Both the position numbers and the translations under genes were made by a program. Of a stretch of 64,000 nt of DNA, positions 47,838-58,463 are shown piece by piece. Each line of letters opens with the position of its first letter. Position 1 is the stretch's first letter. The DNA comes from Sipunculus nudus. Lineage: Eukaryota > Annelida > Sipuncula > Golfingiida > Sipunculidae. A model generated the notes under the pieces. That model saw only the letters and a program-made list of their open reading frames with translations, was not told where the DNA came from and did no database searches. Location of the stretch: contig CM049312.1 in the NCBI GenBank assembly GCA_026874595.1, positions 63,332,929-63,396,928 on the forward strand. Direction: 5' to 3'.

Positions 47838-48009
47838 TATCTCGTTCCCACGCGATAATCTTCGCGTGGCCACGCGAAAGTATCGCGTAGGAACGAGATA
47901 ATTATCTCGTGGCCACGAGATACAATTGCGTGGGAACGAGATAATTATTGCGTGGCCAAGAGATACTAACGCTTGGGAACGAGATACTATCTCGTGGGAA
48001 CGAGATAAA
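47838..48009 (-). repeat. Self-complementary ~21-bp minisatellite, right arm
   Basis: The same repeat in opposite overall orientation (GTGGGAACGAGATA forms), about 8 units, more mutated than the left arm. Confidence 0.9.
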
Positions 48010-48084
48010 AATAATTTGGTGCATGTCCTATACGAGGCACCGCACAAAGAACCTACTCATTAATATAAGAGAGGCTGTCGCTGT

Positions 48085-49060
48085 GTAGCTGTTGCCATCA
48101 ATGGAATTTCTTATTTTGCTCATATATCTCGAAGTTCTGGTCCTATCAAAGAGGGTAAGGTGTTTACCCCTATGTTTTCATGGACGAGAAGTATGATGAA
48201 CCGTTTCAAACTACAATTCAATGAATATTCAATATGCAAATTAGCTCTCGCAGTTATTGGAAATTCTTATTTTGCTCATATCTCTTTTAGTTCTTGTCCC
48301 GTCTTAGAGATTAAGGTGTCTACATCTAGGTTTTCATGGTAGAGAAGTAGGATGAACCGTTTCAAACTACCATTCGATATACATTTAATATGCAAATTAG
48401 CTGTCGCCATTATTGGAACTTCTTATTTTGCTCATATCTCTCTTAGTTCTTGTCCTATCTCAGGGGTTAAGGTGTCCATGTCTGTGTTTATAGAAGAAGG
48501 TATAATGAACCGTTCAAACTACCATTCAATTTACATTTAATATGCAAATTTGCTGTCGCCATTATTGGAACTTTTTAATTTGCTAATATCTCTCTCAGTT
48601 CTTGTCCTGTTTTAGAGATTAAGGTGTCTACACCTGTGTTTTCATGATAGATGAGTATGATAAACCATTTCAAGCTACCATTCAATGAATATTAAATATG
48701 TAAATTAGTTGTCGCCATGATTGGAAGTTCTTTTTTTTTTGCTCATATCTCGCTTAGTTCTTGTCCTATTTTAGATATTAAGGTGTCTACATCCATATTT
48801 CCATGGTCAAGGCTTATTAAGAAGAGTTTCATTTAGTGATTGATTTTTTTTATAATTTGTAATATGCAAATTAGCTGTCATCATAATTTGAACTTCTTAT
48901 TTAGCTCATATTAGTTTTAGTTCCTGTCCTGTCTTAGATATTAATATTTCTACACCTATGTTTTCGTGGTAGAAGAGTATTATGGCCAGTTTCAAATTAC
49001 CGTTCAATTATTTGTTTTAATGCGCAAATTAATTATCGCCATTCTGAAAACTTCTAGCTT
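48085..49060 (+). repeat. ~156-bp tandem array, about 6 units
   Basis: The motif TTCTTATTTTGCTCATATCTC, or close variants, recurs at about 48,103, 48,262, 48,418, 48,570, 48,727 and 48,893. Each unit also contains TAGTTCTTGTCC, TTAAGGTGTCTAC, a GATGAACCGTTTCAAACTAC form and ATATGCAAATTAGCTGTCG. Spacing is 152-167 bp. Similarity fades to the right. The open frames that span units (48,160-48,540) follow the repeat and contain stops. I see no similarity to the 156-bp array at 43,531-44,760, although the period is the same. Confidence 0.9.
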
Positions 49061-49342
49061 AAATGGTACCTCTCTAAAGTGTCCTTCTTTATGTGTCCTT
49101 CGGTTGATTATAGACGCCATAAGTAAGATAGTAAGAATGTTTCTACTCGTACCATCAGAGGCGGGGTTGTGAACTGTGCTTGGAGAAGAAAACCAATGGG
49201 GAATCAAGTTTGTAAAAGAATGTCTGTAGTCACCTAATTTTGTATCACTGCTGTTTCTGACTATTTTCCGCGGCGAACGTCTTATTTTTTTTGTTATCCG
49301 ATCTGTTACGGTCCGTTTTTATCTAATTCGTCATTATTTTCA

Positions 49343-49816
49343 GTATCACTCGACGCTGTCCACTGGTATGGGCTTTCTCGAGTTGTTCTCATTATCATTT
49401 TAATAATCTTTGGTCTGTCTTGTATAGGACGAAACACGATCATTTTAACAATTTGCTTACTCGCTTTGCCACCCTGTCTTGTTTCGTTGGCTCATACTAT
49501 TGAAGGGAAACGATCTTATCTGGCTTTTATCAGCGGTTTCCTAGATTGTGATGACTGGAAGTAACATTCTACTTTCATCTTGCACAGTACATTACAAAGG
49601 GCTTTAGGAATCACGAATGACGTCATCTTACAAGATCAAAGAGAGGCTGCCGACTGCCTTATTTGTCAGCAACACAACATTTTAGAACATCCTATCATTT
49701 TGCGTGAACGACGAAGAAAATATCTTGAATATGTTGAAGGTGTATGTAAATATTCGCCTGAAAGCCACGTGTTTCCACTGTTAATGTTAAAGTTCAACAA
49801 TGCCTCTTTGAATTAA
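49343..49816 (+). pseudogene. Coding-looking frame with one internal stop, unknown
   Basis: After an acceptor-like ATTATTTTCAG (ending 49,342) a frame stays open for 73 codons. It encodes a hydrophobic stretch (VVLIIILIIFGLSCIG) and a second (TICLLALPPCLVSLA), both compatible with membrane segments. It meets TAA at 49,562 and is then open again in the same frame for 83 codons, ending at 49,816 (with QREAADCLICQQHNI and RERRRKYLEYV). No ATG opens the first part, which is why an exon or a decayed gene is more likely than a complete one. I do not recognise a family. Confidence 0.25.
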
Positions 49817-52200
49817 AAAAAAATTATCAGTTTAAAAGAGCTAAAGTGGTCTAAAGAAATTCGTTACGTCTAATTTGTCTTGTTGTTGGCGAGAATTATG
49901 GGACCTTTTATGGCCCCAAACAGATACTCATCGAGTTTAAATTGCCCTTTTATTAGCAAAAAGGCAGAAGACTTTGGAACGTATCATTGGTCACAATGGG
50001 TTACCTTTGATCCTTGGTAAACCTGACAAGCAGCGCATGCAGTCACTGGTTTATGGATGGGATGGCATTTTTAGATGGATTATCTTTAGAGGCATCTTCC
50101 AAAGGACAATATCATTGTATTTTCTCTAACCGGACTATAATTCTTCTCCATACTGCAGATGTTTCCCCCCATTTATTTGATCTGCGTCGTTTGTCTTCCT
50201 AACAATGTATGGAGAATAAGTCTTCGGGATGTTTAGCAGGGAAAAGTCAAGTCTTCCATGAAAAAGAACACACGGCCTGGCTCTATAAAATGATTGAGAA
50301 AGCTTACGGATATCCTGTTAGCACACAGAACCATCACCACCACTACAACTACCATCATCATCACCATCGTCTTCATATAAACTGTTTCAATATGTTAAAG
50401 TGTGAACGATTTGTATTCAAACGTATTGATTTCAGCCTGACTGCTACCCAAGCTTTAATGGCAGATTAAATGATTTTAAAGGTAAATAAAAGCCGTTCCT
50501 CAGTAACCTGCATATAAAAACAATAAAACAAATACGCTAGTATTGTTTCTATTGAAAACTTATGTGGTGTATGTATTTACGTGGTATAGCTGAGTCCAGA
50601 TTGAGGAAAAAATCACCTTTAAAGTAAGTTGGAATATCGCCCTCACATCTAACTCTACTGTAGTCATAAGTCAAATTCAATCTTACTCGATGTATTAGGG
50701 AAACAAAATCTAAAATATGAAAGGGGCAATTGCCTTTAATGTACGGCATTCGACACCCTAGAAAAAGGTTAAAAAATAAAATTCTGAAATATGTTTCATG
50801 AGCTATGAATAAATCTTTGTTTCGATAGAAACACGACAAGAACCGCGTTGGGAGTTAAATTGTGGTCATCGACCGAGAGAACAATCCAAAGTAATATTTT
50901 ATGGAAACGGGTAAAGTTTGTCATGAATTTATACGTTTCCGTACTTACTTCATATGATACTATGTATTTCCCTTGTAAATTGTATACAGCCACCATACAA
51001 TATGGTGGTATTGTTATACGTTACATACAACAGCGTTTTATAAATCAAAACGCAAATTACATACAATTCATACAATTTAGTGGTATTGTTATCCGTTATA
51101 TTTAATAAATTTCCAGTACAATTGCCGCATTGATACTATTAGAAAGATTTGTCAAACTATTTCGTTAGGTTGCATGATTTATTGATATAGATACTATTCT
51201 TTTCATCCAGGTTCCAGCCTGCTTATCTATTATACAATATATCAAGGACTAAAATATTTGGTATCTATTCTGTTCTTATGATTGACAGTAATGACGTGCG
51301 GAGTCGTCGTAAATATGTCACACAAACGTTCCCGGTAATTCCGCCAGACAGGTCTGCATGTTTTATGCATCATACCGTTGATATTGAGCTTATTTTATGT
51401 TTTTTGTTCAGCACCAAGGGACTGTCTAAGAGCCTATCCTGGTTGATGATCAATGCACTGAGGCAAATTGCCGTATATATCATTTGTTTGACTCTAAAAG
51501 TACACCTTCATTATGACGATGACAGTTCCTTTTATTTATCGATCTAATAACATTTTCTTGGTAAATATTATATCTAATAACTAACGTGAAACTACACCAA
51601 AACATGTCCTTAACTTCATTCTGATAACCAGTTGTATGAATTGTATTAAGTAAGTTCATATCCTCAAACACATTAAACAAATAAAATGAGAGAAAAGCCA
51701 ACATTAATTAAAGAATAAATACACTGCAAACTGGCAACCTATATTCAGATCAAGGATGAATGTATCGCAAAGAGCCGGTTTTTTTTGGACTGGCTGTCTC
51801 TCCCTGTTAAAAAATATGAAAAATGGGTTCAAGAATTTCCAATAACACTGCGTAATTAGTTTTTCTCGTTGGAAGTATACTAATAATCAATTAAAACTAG
51901 AGAGAGCGGTTCTAGGGCGGTCATTGGATAATTTGGTTAAGAAAATACATACTGGTAAAAAAACCACAACAGTCACTGGGCTTTATTTTCATTTAATTTC
52001 ATTTTAATTCACATATGATTTAAATGTAATGTTGTCAAATATGCGTGTAAACTTTATTAATTATAGTCGAAAGAAAATCTAACCTCTGATTTTTATTGAT
52101 TCAATCTCACCAATCTTTTAATTTAAGCAACATCGGCACAACGTTTCTCAAACAACTGAACTGAATTCACTCAATACTGAAGATGAAATTTCAAACTAAC
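49817..52200. other. AT-rich stretch, minor repeats only
   Basis: No supported gene. A CAY trinucleotide patch (50,328-50,372) gives a His-rich frame by chance. A short direct repeat containing GGTATTGTTAT occurs at about 50,992-51,030 and 51,070-51,106. Confidence 0.5.
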
Positions 52201-52204
52201 GTTA

Positions 52205-52206
<2 letters not shown>

Positions 52207-52252
<46 letters not shown>
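52207..52252. repeat. (TA)n microsatellite
   Basis: Perfect TA run of about 46 bp. Confidence 0.92.
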
Positions 52253-52253
<1 letters not shown>

Positions 52254-52935
52254 CCAGAACAAGTACTGAAAGTCAGGTTCAATTAATGTCAGTAAAGGCA
52301 AATAAATAATATTACATACAGTCATTAAGATTTCCTGTTTTAGTTGTTGCAGAAAGCCACCTGGGGACCTAACAAGCCCGGATTATACAACATACACATG
52401 GGTTGAAAACATTTTAATTCTCTTTCATGTGCTAGCCTCCATATGCAATAAATAAAGCACGCATGTTGGTAGAGATAAAGCGATCGTTATTTCTTGTTGC
52501 GCAGGCATGATTTGATGGTTTATAGTGATATATTGGTCTTCTCCTGTCATATTAATTGCGCATGCGTGATCGATCATTACATCCGGTTGCAGTGTTCGTC
52601 TCGTCTTGTCACATCGTTCATTTTACTGGAAAAAAGTGCGAATGCTGAACCAACAACAAGATTCATGTCTCCCTTTTTTATTCTCTTCGGAAAAAAAGAT
52701 ATTTCCGTCACGATTATTAAGCGCTATCATCACTGTGACGCATAACATTAATAAATTATTATTTTGTACTCTGGTATATTTGTTAGACTCTTTCATCAGA
52801 ATAAGTAACGAAGGACGAATCAATCGCTCATTCAAACAAGTTTTGCAACATCATAGTGACTGGGAACACACTTAATTTATAGTAAAATAAATTAACTTGA
52901 TGCTTGAAGTTCATAAGGAAAACCTTTCCCCAATG
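52253..52935. other. Stretch with nothing recognised
   Basis: Short frames on both strands at 52,494-52,875 overlap each other and look random. Confidence 0.5.
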
Positions 52936-52937
52936 CT

Positions 52938-53386
52938 GAAGTCCACACCATCCGAGTCCGAGTGTTATTCCGAGTCCAGGCCATTCGAGTCCTTGAGTTC
53001 CGAGTCCAAGTCAACCTTCGAGTTCGGGTCATTTTGAAACCGAGTCCAAATCCGAGTTCTGATCCAATATAAAGATCCTTAAAAAGCAATTTAGAATGGA
53101 TAATTTAGATTATAATGTACGCTTTTATGATAGTTCACACGTGCTTTAACTATAAGTTTCTCAAATATATTTGTTTAAAATGGTACTCGCAAAGGTAAAA
53201 ATAACGAACTTAAACATAATGTAAATGATGGATTGTCTGTAAGTCGCACATGTACATTAGTGTTTTAATATTTAACAGAGTATTTTACTACGGGACTTGA
53301 AATGGACCCGGTCAGGTTTCTCGAGTCCTTACTGCAAAATCCGAGTACAAGTCCGAGTCACGGACACTAGAGTCCAAGTCCCTAAC
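52938..53386 (+). repeat. CGAGTCC arrays flanking a ~260-bp AT-rich spacer
   Basis: Degenerate tandem CGAGTCC or CGAGTCCAAG units at about 52,938-53,060 and again at about 53,318-53,386, in the same orientation. The 32,855-32,930 locus shares the order of several variants with the left array. A reverse-orientation relative is at 59,235-59,345. The protein frames (repeats such as TRTRMVWTR on the minus strand) are by-products of the repeat. Confidence 0.7.
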
Positions 53387-54434
53387 AAGTGACCCATAGG
53401 TCATGAGGCTCAGCTGACTAAGAAGACATTCACAGAATATATATTATCATCTGAATGCCAAATTTTGTAGGTGGTATCCCAATTTAACTGTAGCAATGTA
53501 ATTTCTTCAAAATCAACAAGAAAAATAGTTTCATGAGAATATATCCAGCAATTTCCATGAAGTCTGTCAAGAAAGAAGATTCTAGATCGGTTAAGTTTTG
53601 TACCCTGTCTGGGTGCTTAAAATGTGTTTGGACAGTAATATAGGTCCCCATGACCTAATTTAAGGTTTCCATGGGGAGTGCCCAAGACTTCCCTGTTTAT
53701 TTCATTGGAACATTCAAGCTAGGGCTAGCAGATATGATTTGTGCCCGTATGATTTTCAGATCGCTTAAAATCAGATGACTTACAGTCAGCTGAGCTAACA
53801 AAGTGGACTTGAGTCAATATTTTTAGGGATTCGAACTCCTCTCCTCTTTTATTTATCTGTAAGTTAGTTGTGATAGACTATGCTGCTTAAAAATAAAATT
53901 AAGATCCAAAATAAATATCGAGTGCCAATGTATTACATGTGACCTTATACAGACCAAGGTCAGTTACAGCCATATTAGCCAAATTGCATATGTAGGGAAA
54001 AATCGGTAGCACTGGGCGATAATATGGGATATCAGCCATGTACGACGGGTCTGCGGCATTGGAGATTAAGTCACTTTCAAAAGTATGAAAATCAGGTGCA
54101 AATATGCAGCCTCAAACTAATTTTTTGCCCATATATATGTTTTTAAAAACCAGCCATATTGGAGATCTAGCTCAACACGGAGAGAATACAGTAAGCAATG
54201 ATCAGGACGTGCGTAACGATCATTTATTAGTTAATAGCAATCAATCATTCGCTCATTAATTGTAACCTAAATATATATCCGCAAAACAACACGACCTAAC
54301 TACATTATACAACAGAAATGGGCAAACCATTAATTATCACATTATTGTAAGAGCACCAAGCATCATACAAAGTTCATCGGCTGACACCATCTAAAGATCT
54401 AGACGACCAATGTATGAAAGCCAAGGGATTAAAT
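53387..54434. other. Stretch with nothing recognised
   Basis: Contains isolated B-box-like and A-box-like words near 53,780-53,840, but in the wrong order for a tRNA or SINE. Otherwise unassigned. Confidence 0.45.
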
Positions 54435-54435
54435 A

Positions 54436-54984
54436 TATAGAGGTGCGGACCGGACCGGACCTCCCCTGGTGTACCTGTCCACCGCCATAGCAGTCCGGTT
54501 CTGGTCCGTTCAAGCTGTAGCCGGATACAAAAGGTGGATCGGTCCAAGTGGTACGGTCCGTGTAATAAATAATAAATAAAAAAAAACTTATAACTTAAAA
54601 TTATAAATAAAAAATATTATACAAGAAAAAAATAAAATTATACAAACTGACGTAAATAAACATATTTTATAAGTAAGTAGACCAGATGACCCCATCAAAC
54701 CCTTTATACACCCTGAGATTCAATGTCTAACAAGAAAGCATGCCCGAAACAAAATTCCTGCCAGTGGTTCAAGTACATTTATTGAGGTTAAGGAGTCTTT
54801 TCTTACAAGCTTCCTACAATCACACTGTCTGAAATAAAGATTGCAGGTTTAAAATTATCACATGAAAGAAATTCAGCAATAGCACAAACCATTTTCAAAA
54901 GTGGCCTTGGCCTGTCCGGACCGTGTTGTCGGTCCAGCCCAATATTGTGGACCAGACCAGTCTACCTGTTCAGGTTAGCATCTC
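54436..54984. mobile_element. GGTCCG-rich element with inverted ends (hAT-like MITE?)
   Basis: Starts TAGAGGTGC followed by degenerate GGACC/GGTCC units. Ends with the same kind of units (54,900-54,965) and an inverted TAGAGATGC. The centre (54,560-54,890) is AT-rich and non-coding. TAGAGRTGC-type ends occur in hAT elements, but the flanking 8 bp agree at only about 5 of 8 positions. Confidence 0.5.
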
Positions 54985-55540
54985 TATAGAGCTAAAATAA
55001 AAAGAAATGATTTACAGACATACATATTCACGTTTCATAAACAATCTGGCTGACTTGAGACCAATAGAACGATTTTGTGATTAACATGATGTTGTTAAGA
55101 AATCAAGAGTAAAGTTACTATGTAATAAGAATATTCTGAAAGGCATGTTAAAACTGCTGGTCTTGCATCAACCACTATTTATTAAATCGTAACTTTAGCG
55201 AACGATTTAAGGCTTAGATATAATGAACTGTTGCCATTCAGTGTGCTCCATCCTGTGACGTATGGATGTTCGTGACAATACATTGAATTACTCTTTGACA
55301 TTTGTGATTACAAGAGAAGCAATAGATTAAAACAGATTAAAACGACCATCCAGGAAATATATGAATAATTAAAACGACCGTCCAGGCAACTTTTTTTCTT
55401 ATTTTTACCTGTATTAAGCTTTGGTAATATTCCTCCTTGAGAATATTTTTTTAAAGAAAAAATATTATAATTTTAATTTCCCGGGGGGTAACATCGTATA
55501 TATATATATTATATATATGTTTATTTATTTATATGAAAAT
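54985..55540. other. AT-rich stretch
   Basis: Nothing recognised. It ends in (TA)-rich DNA near 55,500-55,550. Confidence 0.5.
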
Positions 55541-55554
55541 ATGATATATATATA

Positions 55555-55651
55555 CATAACGAGAGATACAGAGACAGACAGAGACAGAGAGTACAGACAG
55601 ACAAGCAGAAAGTATAAGTACAGGCAAAAATAGAGACGTCGATAAACAGAC

Positions 55652-55697
<46 letters not shown>

Positions 55698-55821
55698 GAC
55701 AAAGAGACAGAGAGGAAAAAAAAGATATTAAGATTAAGACAAAGAGATACAGAATGACAGGATGTGAGAAGAACAGGCAAAAACAGACATACACACACAC
55801 ACACACATATATATATATATT

Positions 55822-55878
<57 letters not shown>

Positions 55879-55925
55879 CCGACAGACAGGCACGCATAAA
55901 AAACAGACAACAGTGAACAGAGATA

Positions 55926-55982
<57 letters not shown>

Positions 55983-55985
55983 GAC
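55555..55985. repeat. Compound purine-rich microsatellite cluster
   Basis: Long (GA)n runs at about 55,655-55,690, 55,825-55,876 and 55,929-55,978, with AGACAGAGAC-type degenerate repeats between them and a short (CA)n(TA)n at 55,790-55,820. The frames across it are low-complexity (RE repeats on plus, LS repeats on minus) and are not genes. Confidence 0.93.
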
Positions 55986-56789
55986 AAAATATACAAACTG
56001 AAATTGGACAAAAAACAGGCGATAATGTTTATGTTTACCGTACGTGACCCAAATAATAACGCACTGGATTAAAAGCCCGTGTCGGCAAACAACACCAGGC
56101 CAGTTGCCGACTCTCCCACTGTGCCTTATTTCAACCAGAATCTAACAGTTGTCTTTTCAGCTGTGTCTGCATGTATCCAGGCACAGGGCCAACATGTCGC
56201 TTTGAGAACCAAAAGCTGCTCTAATTCATTACATTACATATTCACAGTGCAATTTGCCAGGGTCTAATTTATTTTGATGAACTGCTGAAGTTGTCTCGAA
56301 TCGATGTCACTTCTGGCAGGCTTCAACCATGGAGCCGAAGACGTGTTATTTACAAGGGCGCCACCGTTGTCGTAAATACAAAAACTATTAGAATTAAACG
56401 TGAGCGGTTATTACGTCTACCGTTAATCGTCACTAGTGCCGCTAAGAGGAAGTTTAATAATTCTGCCATAACACGCGTACTATTCAACTTGCGAACTAGA
56501 TCATGATAAAATTTAATCGGCCGAGATTATCCTATCCAGCATCTTTAGATTAAACCCATAGATTACGATAATCCAGTCCATCAACTTATAACTAAATCAA
56601 TTTGAAGATGTGACCATCATTTTCAGAATATACTGAATAAGAAAGAAATCATAGTGTATATGGCATACTGAAATAAGATGCACCAAGAAAAGATATGGTA
56701 TATTTTAAGATGAGGATATTATATATATAGGAGTCCTGAGATAGAATGCAAATTTCCACAAATTGCCTCCTATGATTACGTTAGTATAT
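55986..56789. other. Stretch with two unrecognised short frames
   Basis: Plus-strand frames at 56,079-56,267 and 56,291-56,506 have fairly balanced composition (the second is Arg-rich) but match nothing I know. No splice or start evidence supports them. Confidence 0.35.
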
Positions 56790-57152
56790 TTAAGGCAAAA
56801 AAAATATATAAAAGGTATGGTTCTCAGGCACCGCCCGCATCAATTTTAAACCCCCGCATGAACATTTTTTATTTTGATTTTCAATAGAAACTTACCAATT
56901 TGAGCTCCAGCCGTTCGGACATTGCTTTCAAGAAGATGAAATAATAGGCCTACAAATTTGTCCTTTTAATAAATAAAATTTCCTTTGATTTAGAGTGCTT
57001 TTCCTTGTTATAAAAATCTGTTATTATCATGCTTTTCCCTTATCATATGACATTTTATAGAAACATACAAAAAAGGTAAAAAAAGAAACCCGTCCGCACT
57101 GATTTATGGTAAAAAGTGCCTGAGAACCAAACCTTATTTTTTTTTCGCCTAA
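56790..57152. mobile_element. MITE family M1, copy 2
   Basis: A 363-bp relative of the element at 39,366-39,662. The left end begins TTAAGGC with an A-rich run and AAAGGTATGGTTCTCAGGCA; the right end is inverted, ending GCCTAA. The interior has about 65 extra bases compared with copy 1. It is non-coding. Confidence 0.75.
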
Positions 57153-57248
57153 CACCGAAAACTTCTAGTGATCTCTCTTTCACAAACAATTCAGATCCAC
57201 CGCTCTTGTCCTGTAATTCTCTTTTATATCATGCATTTAACATGATGA

Positions 57249-57665
57249 TGTTACGAAGGCAAATTGCTTAGGGGAAAATACTGGGCCGATCCCGGTTTCT
57301 AGCCCATGTCGGTGGCGTACAAGTCCGGCGTACCAACCGCTTCGCCAGAAAAGCAAGCTTCACTAGCGAGACAGTTTGGTCCGCGTTTGTGTCACCCCAC
57401 AACACACCCCCTATCAGAACAAGACTAATTATCCCAGGAGTCATACTTTGGTGAGCTTATTTTCATGGGCCACAATGTTTGACCGTCACGTTGGACGAGC
57501 CCCCATTTTGTTACGAAGACAAATTATTCAGGTGAATAATATTGGGCCGATCCGGGATTCGAACCCACGTTGGTGGCGCACAAGTCCGGCGTACCGATCG
57601 CTTCGCTAGAAAAGCAAGCTTCACTAGCGAAATAGTTCGGTCCGCTTTTATGTCAACCCTTAACA
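57249..57665 (-). mobile_element. Miniature LTR retrotransposon (TRIM-like), copy 2
   Basis: Complete 417-bp element, sense on the minus strand. The 5' LTR is 57,509-57,665 (157 bp) and the 3' LTR 57,249-57,404 (156 bp). The primer-binding site TGGGGGCTCGTCC (57,493-57,505, read on minus) lies three bases inside the 5' LTR and matches the 3' end of tRNA-Pro over 13 bases. The ~104-bp internal region has no open frame and ends in a purine tract containing AGGGGG next to the 3' LTR. A 4-bp target duplication, ATGA, flanks it (57,245-57,248 and 57,666-57,669). The B box is intact in the 5' LTR (57,555-57,565); the A box is better in the 3' LTR. The internal region matches copy 1 closely. Confidence 0.88.
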
Positions 57666-57669
57666 ATGA

Positions 57670-58268
57670 TCTTTTATAGCTCATTGCATGCCGGACTGTA
57701 TATTAATGGAGTACTGTGTTTCTCGGGTAGATATAAGGGGTTTAACCCCACCCTTACTGTATGAAATTACCTTCTTTTAGTGTTTAACAGACACCTTCAC
57801 CATCGATGACATTTTTTCTAGCTTCCGGATAATTTCTTAAATTGCCTTTTATCAGAGTAATAGTCACTTGGGACAGACTCGCACCTAATAATTAAATTTG
57901 CTGTCCTTGATTTATTTCCAAGGGCGTCACATATATTTAGCCTTATATCGTACGGCGAAGCCTACTAGTCATTGCTGAGCGATTCCGGACCTCTAGCTAA
58001 GACTTACCTTAAATTTGTAGGTCATGCCTTTTTTTCATACGTGTATGAATACAGCTGAATTAAACCGTCGGCAAATATAATGAGACATACACACGCACCT
58101 GTTGGTTCAATAATAACCCAATGAAAGGATACACCTTACCTCCTGAATACAGGTGTGTCGAGGAACAGGTACAAGACTACCGACACGAATAAATGATCGA
58201 AACCACGTGAGAGAACATCATATGAACCAGGCGCTTAGGAATGCATGTGTGTGTACTTCATGCTGACG
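57670..58268. other. Stretch with nothing recognised
   Basis: Unassigned DNA between the TRIM and the next candidate frame. Confidence 0.5.
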
Positions 58269-58463
58269 TCAGCGTGACTGTAGGATGGTTCGTGATGTGA
58301 CCGCGTTTTTTGGTATATAGTAGATTCTGCCAAATGGCTGTCTGTAGGGCTCATAGCTGTTAGCAGGCAGATATTTCTCGTAAGCGAATTTGAAAGCGGT
58401 GGTACAGCCTACAAGAGTAGGTACAACAATTTTGTTCTCTGAATAACATTCTCCTATTTTCAC
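58269..58463 (-). CDS. Possible small ORF, unknown (weak)
   Basis: A 64-codon minus-strand frame with balanced composition (VVPTLVGCTTAFKFAYEKYL, then EPYRQPFGRIYYIPKN). It may be an exon: an AG precedes the frame (GTGAAAATAG) and the frame would be open from there. No family, membrane segment or donor is recognised. Confidence 0.22.
   Translation of the reverse strand: MKIGECYSENKIVVPTLVGCTTAFKFAYEKYLPANSYEPYRQPFGRIYYIPKNAVTSRTILQSR

Larger units (their letters stand above)
46621..48042. mobile_element. Foldback-type element with repeat-built inverted arms
   Basis: The left outer end (GGTGGCTTTTACAAGACATG) matches the right outer end in reverse (GGTGCCTCGTATAGGACATG). Both then pass through an AT-rich step into arrays of the same short repeat: left arm 46,658-47,042, right arm 47,838-48,009. 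A single-copy centre of about 800 bp lies between them (C run at 47,626-47,643) and has no transposase. Long inverted arms made of short tandem repeats recall Drosophila FB elements. No target duplication is evident at the ends I chose, so the boundaries may be off by several bases. Confidence 0.7.

Noticed and set aside
49580-49816. Tc1/IS630-type transposase fragment, from the RERRRKYLEYV segment
   Set aside because: The similarity to the helix before the catalytic Asp of such enzymes is too short and no DDE residues follow.
53780-53840. tRNA or SINE promoter
   Set aside because: The A-box-like and B-box-like words are in the wrong order on either strand.
55525-56047. Ser/Leu-rich and Arg/Glu-rich frames of 91-122 codons
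   Set aside because: They are translations of GA/CT microsatellites on both strands.
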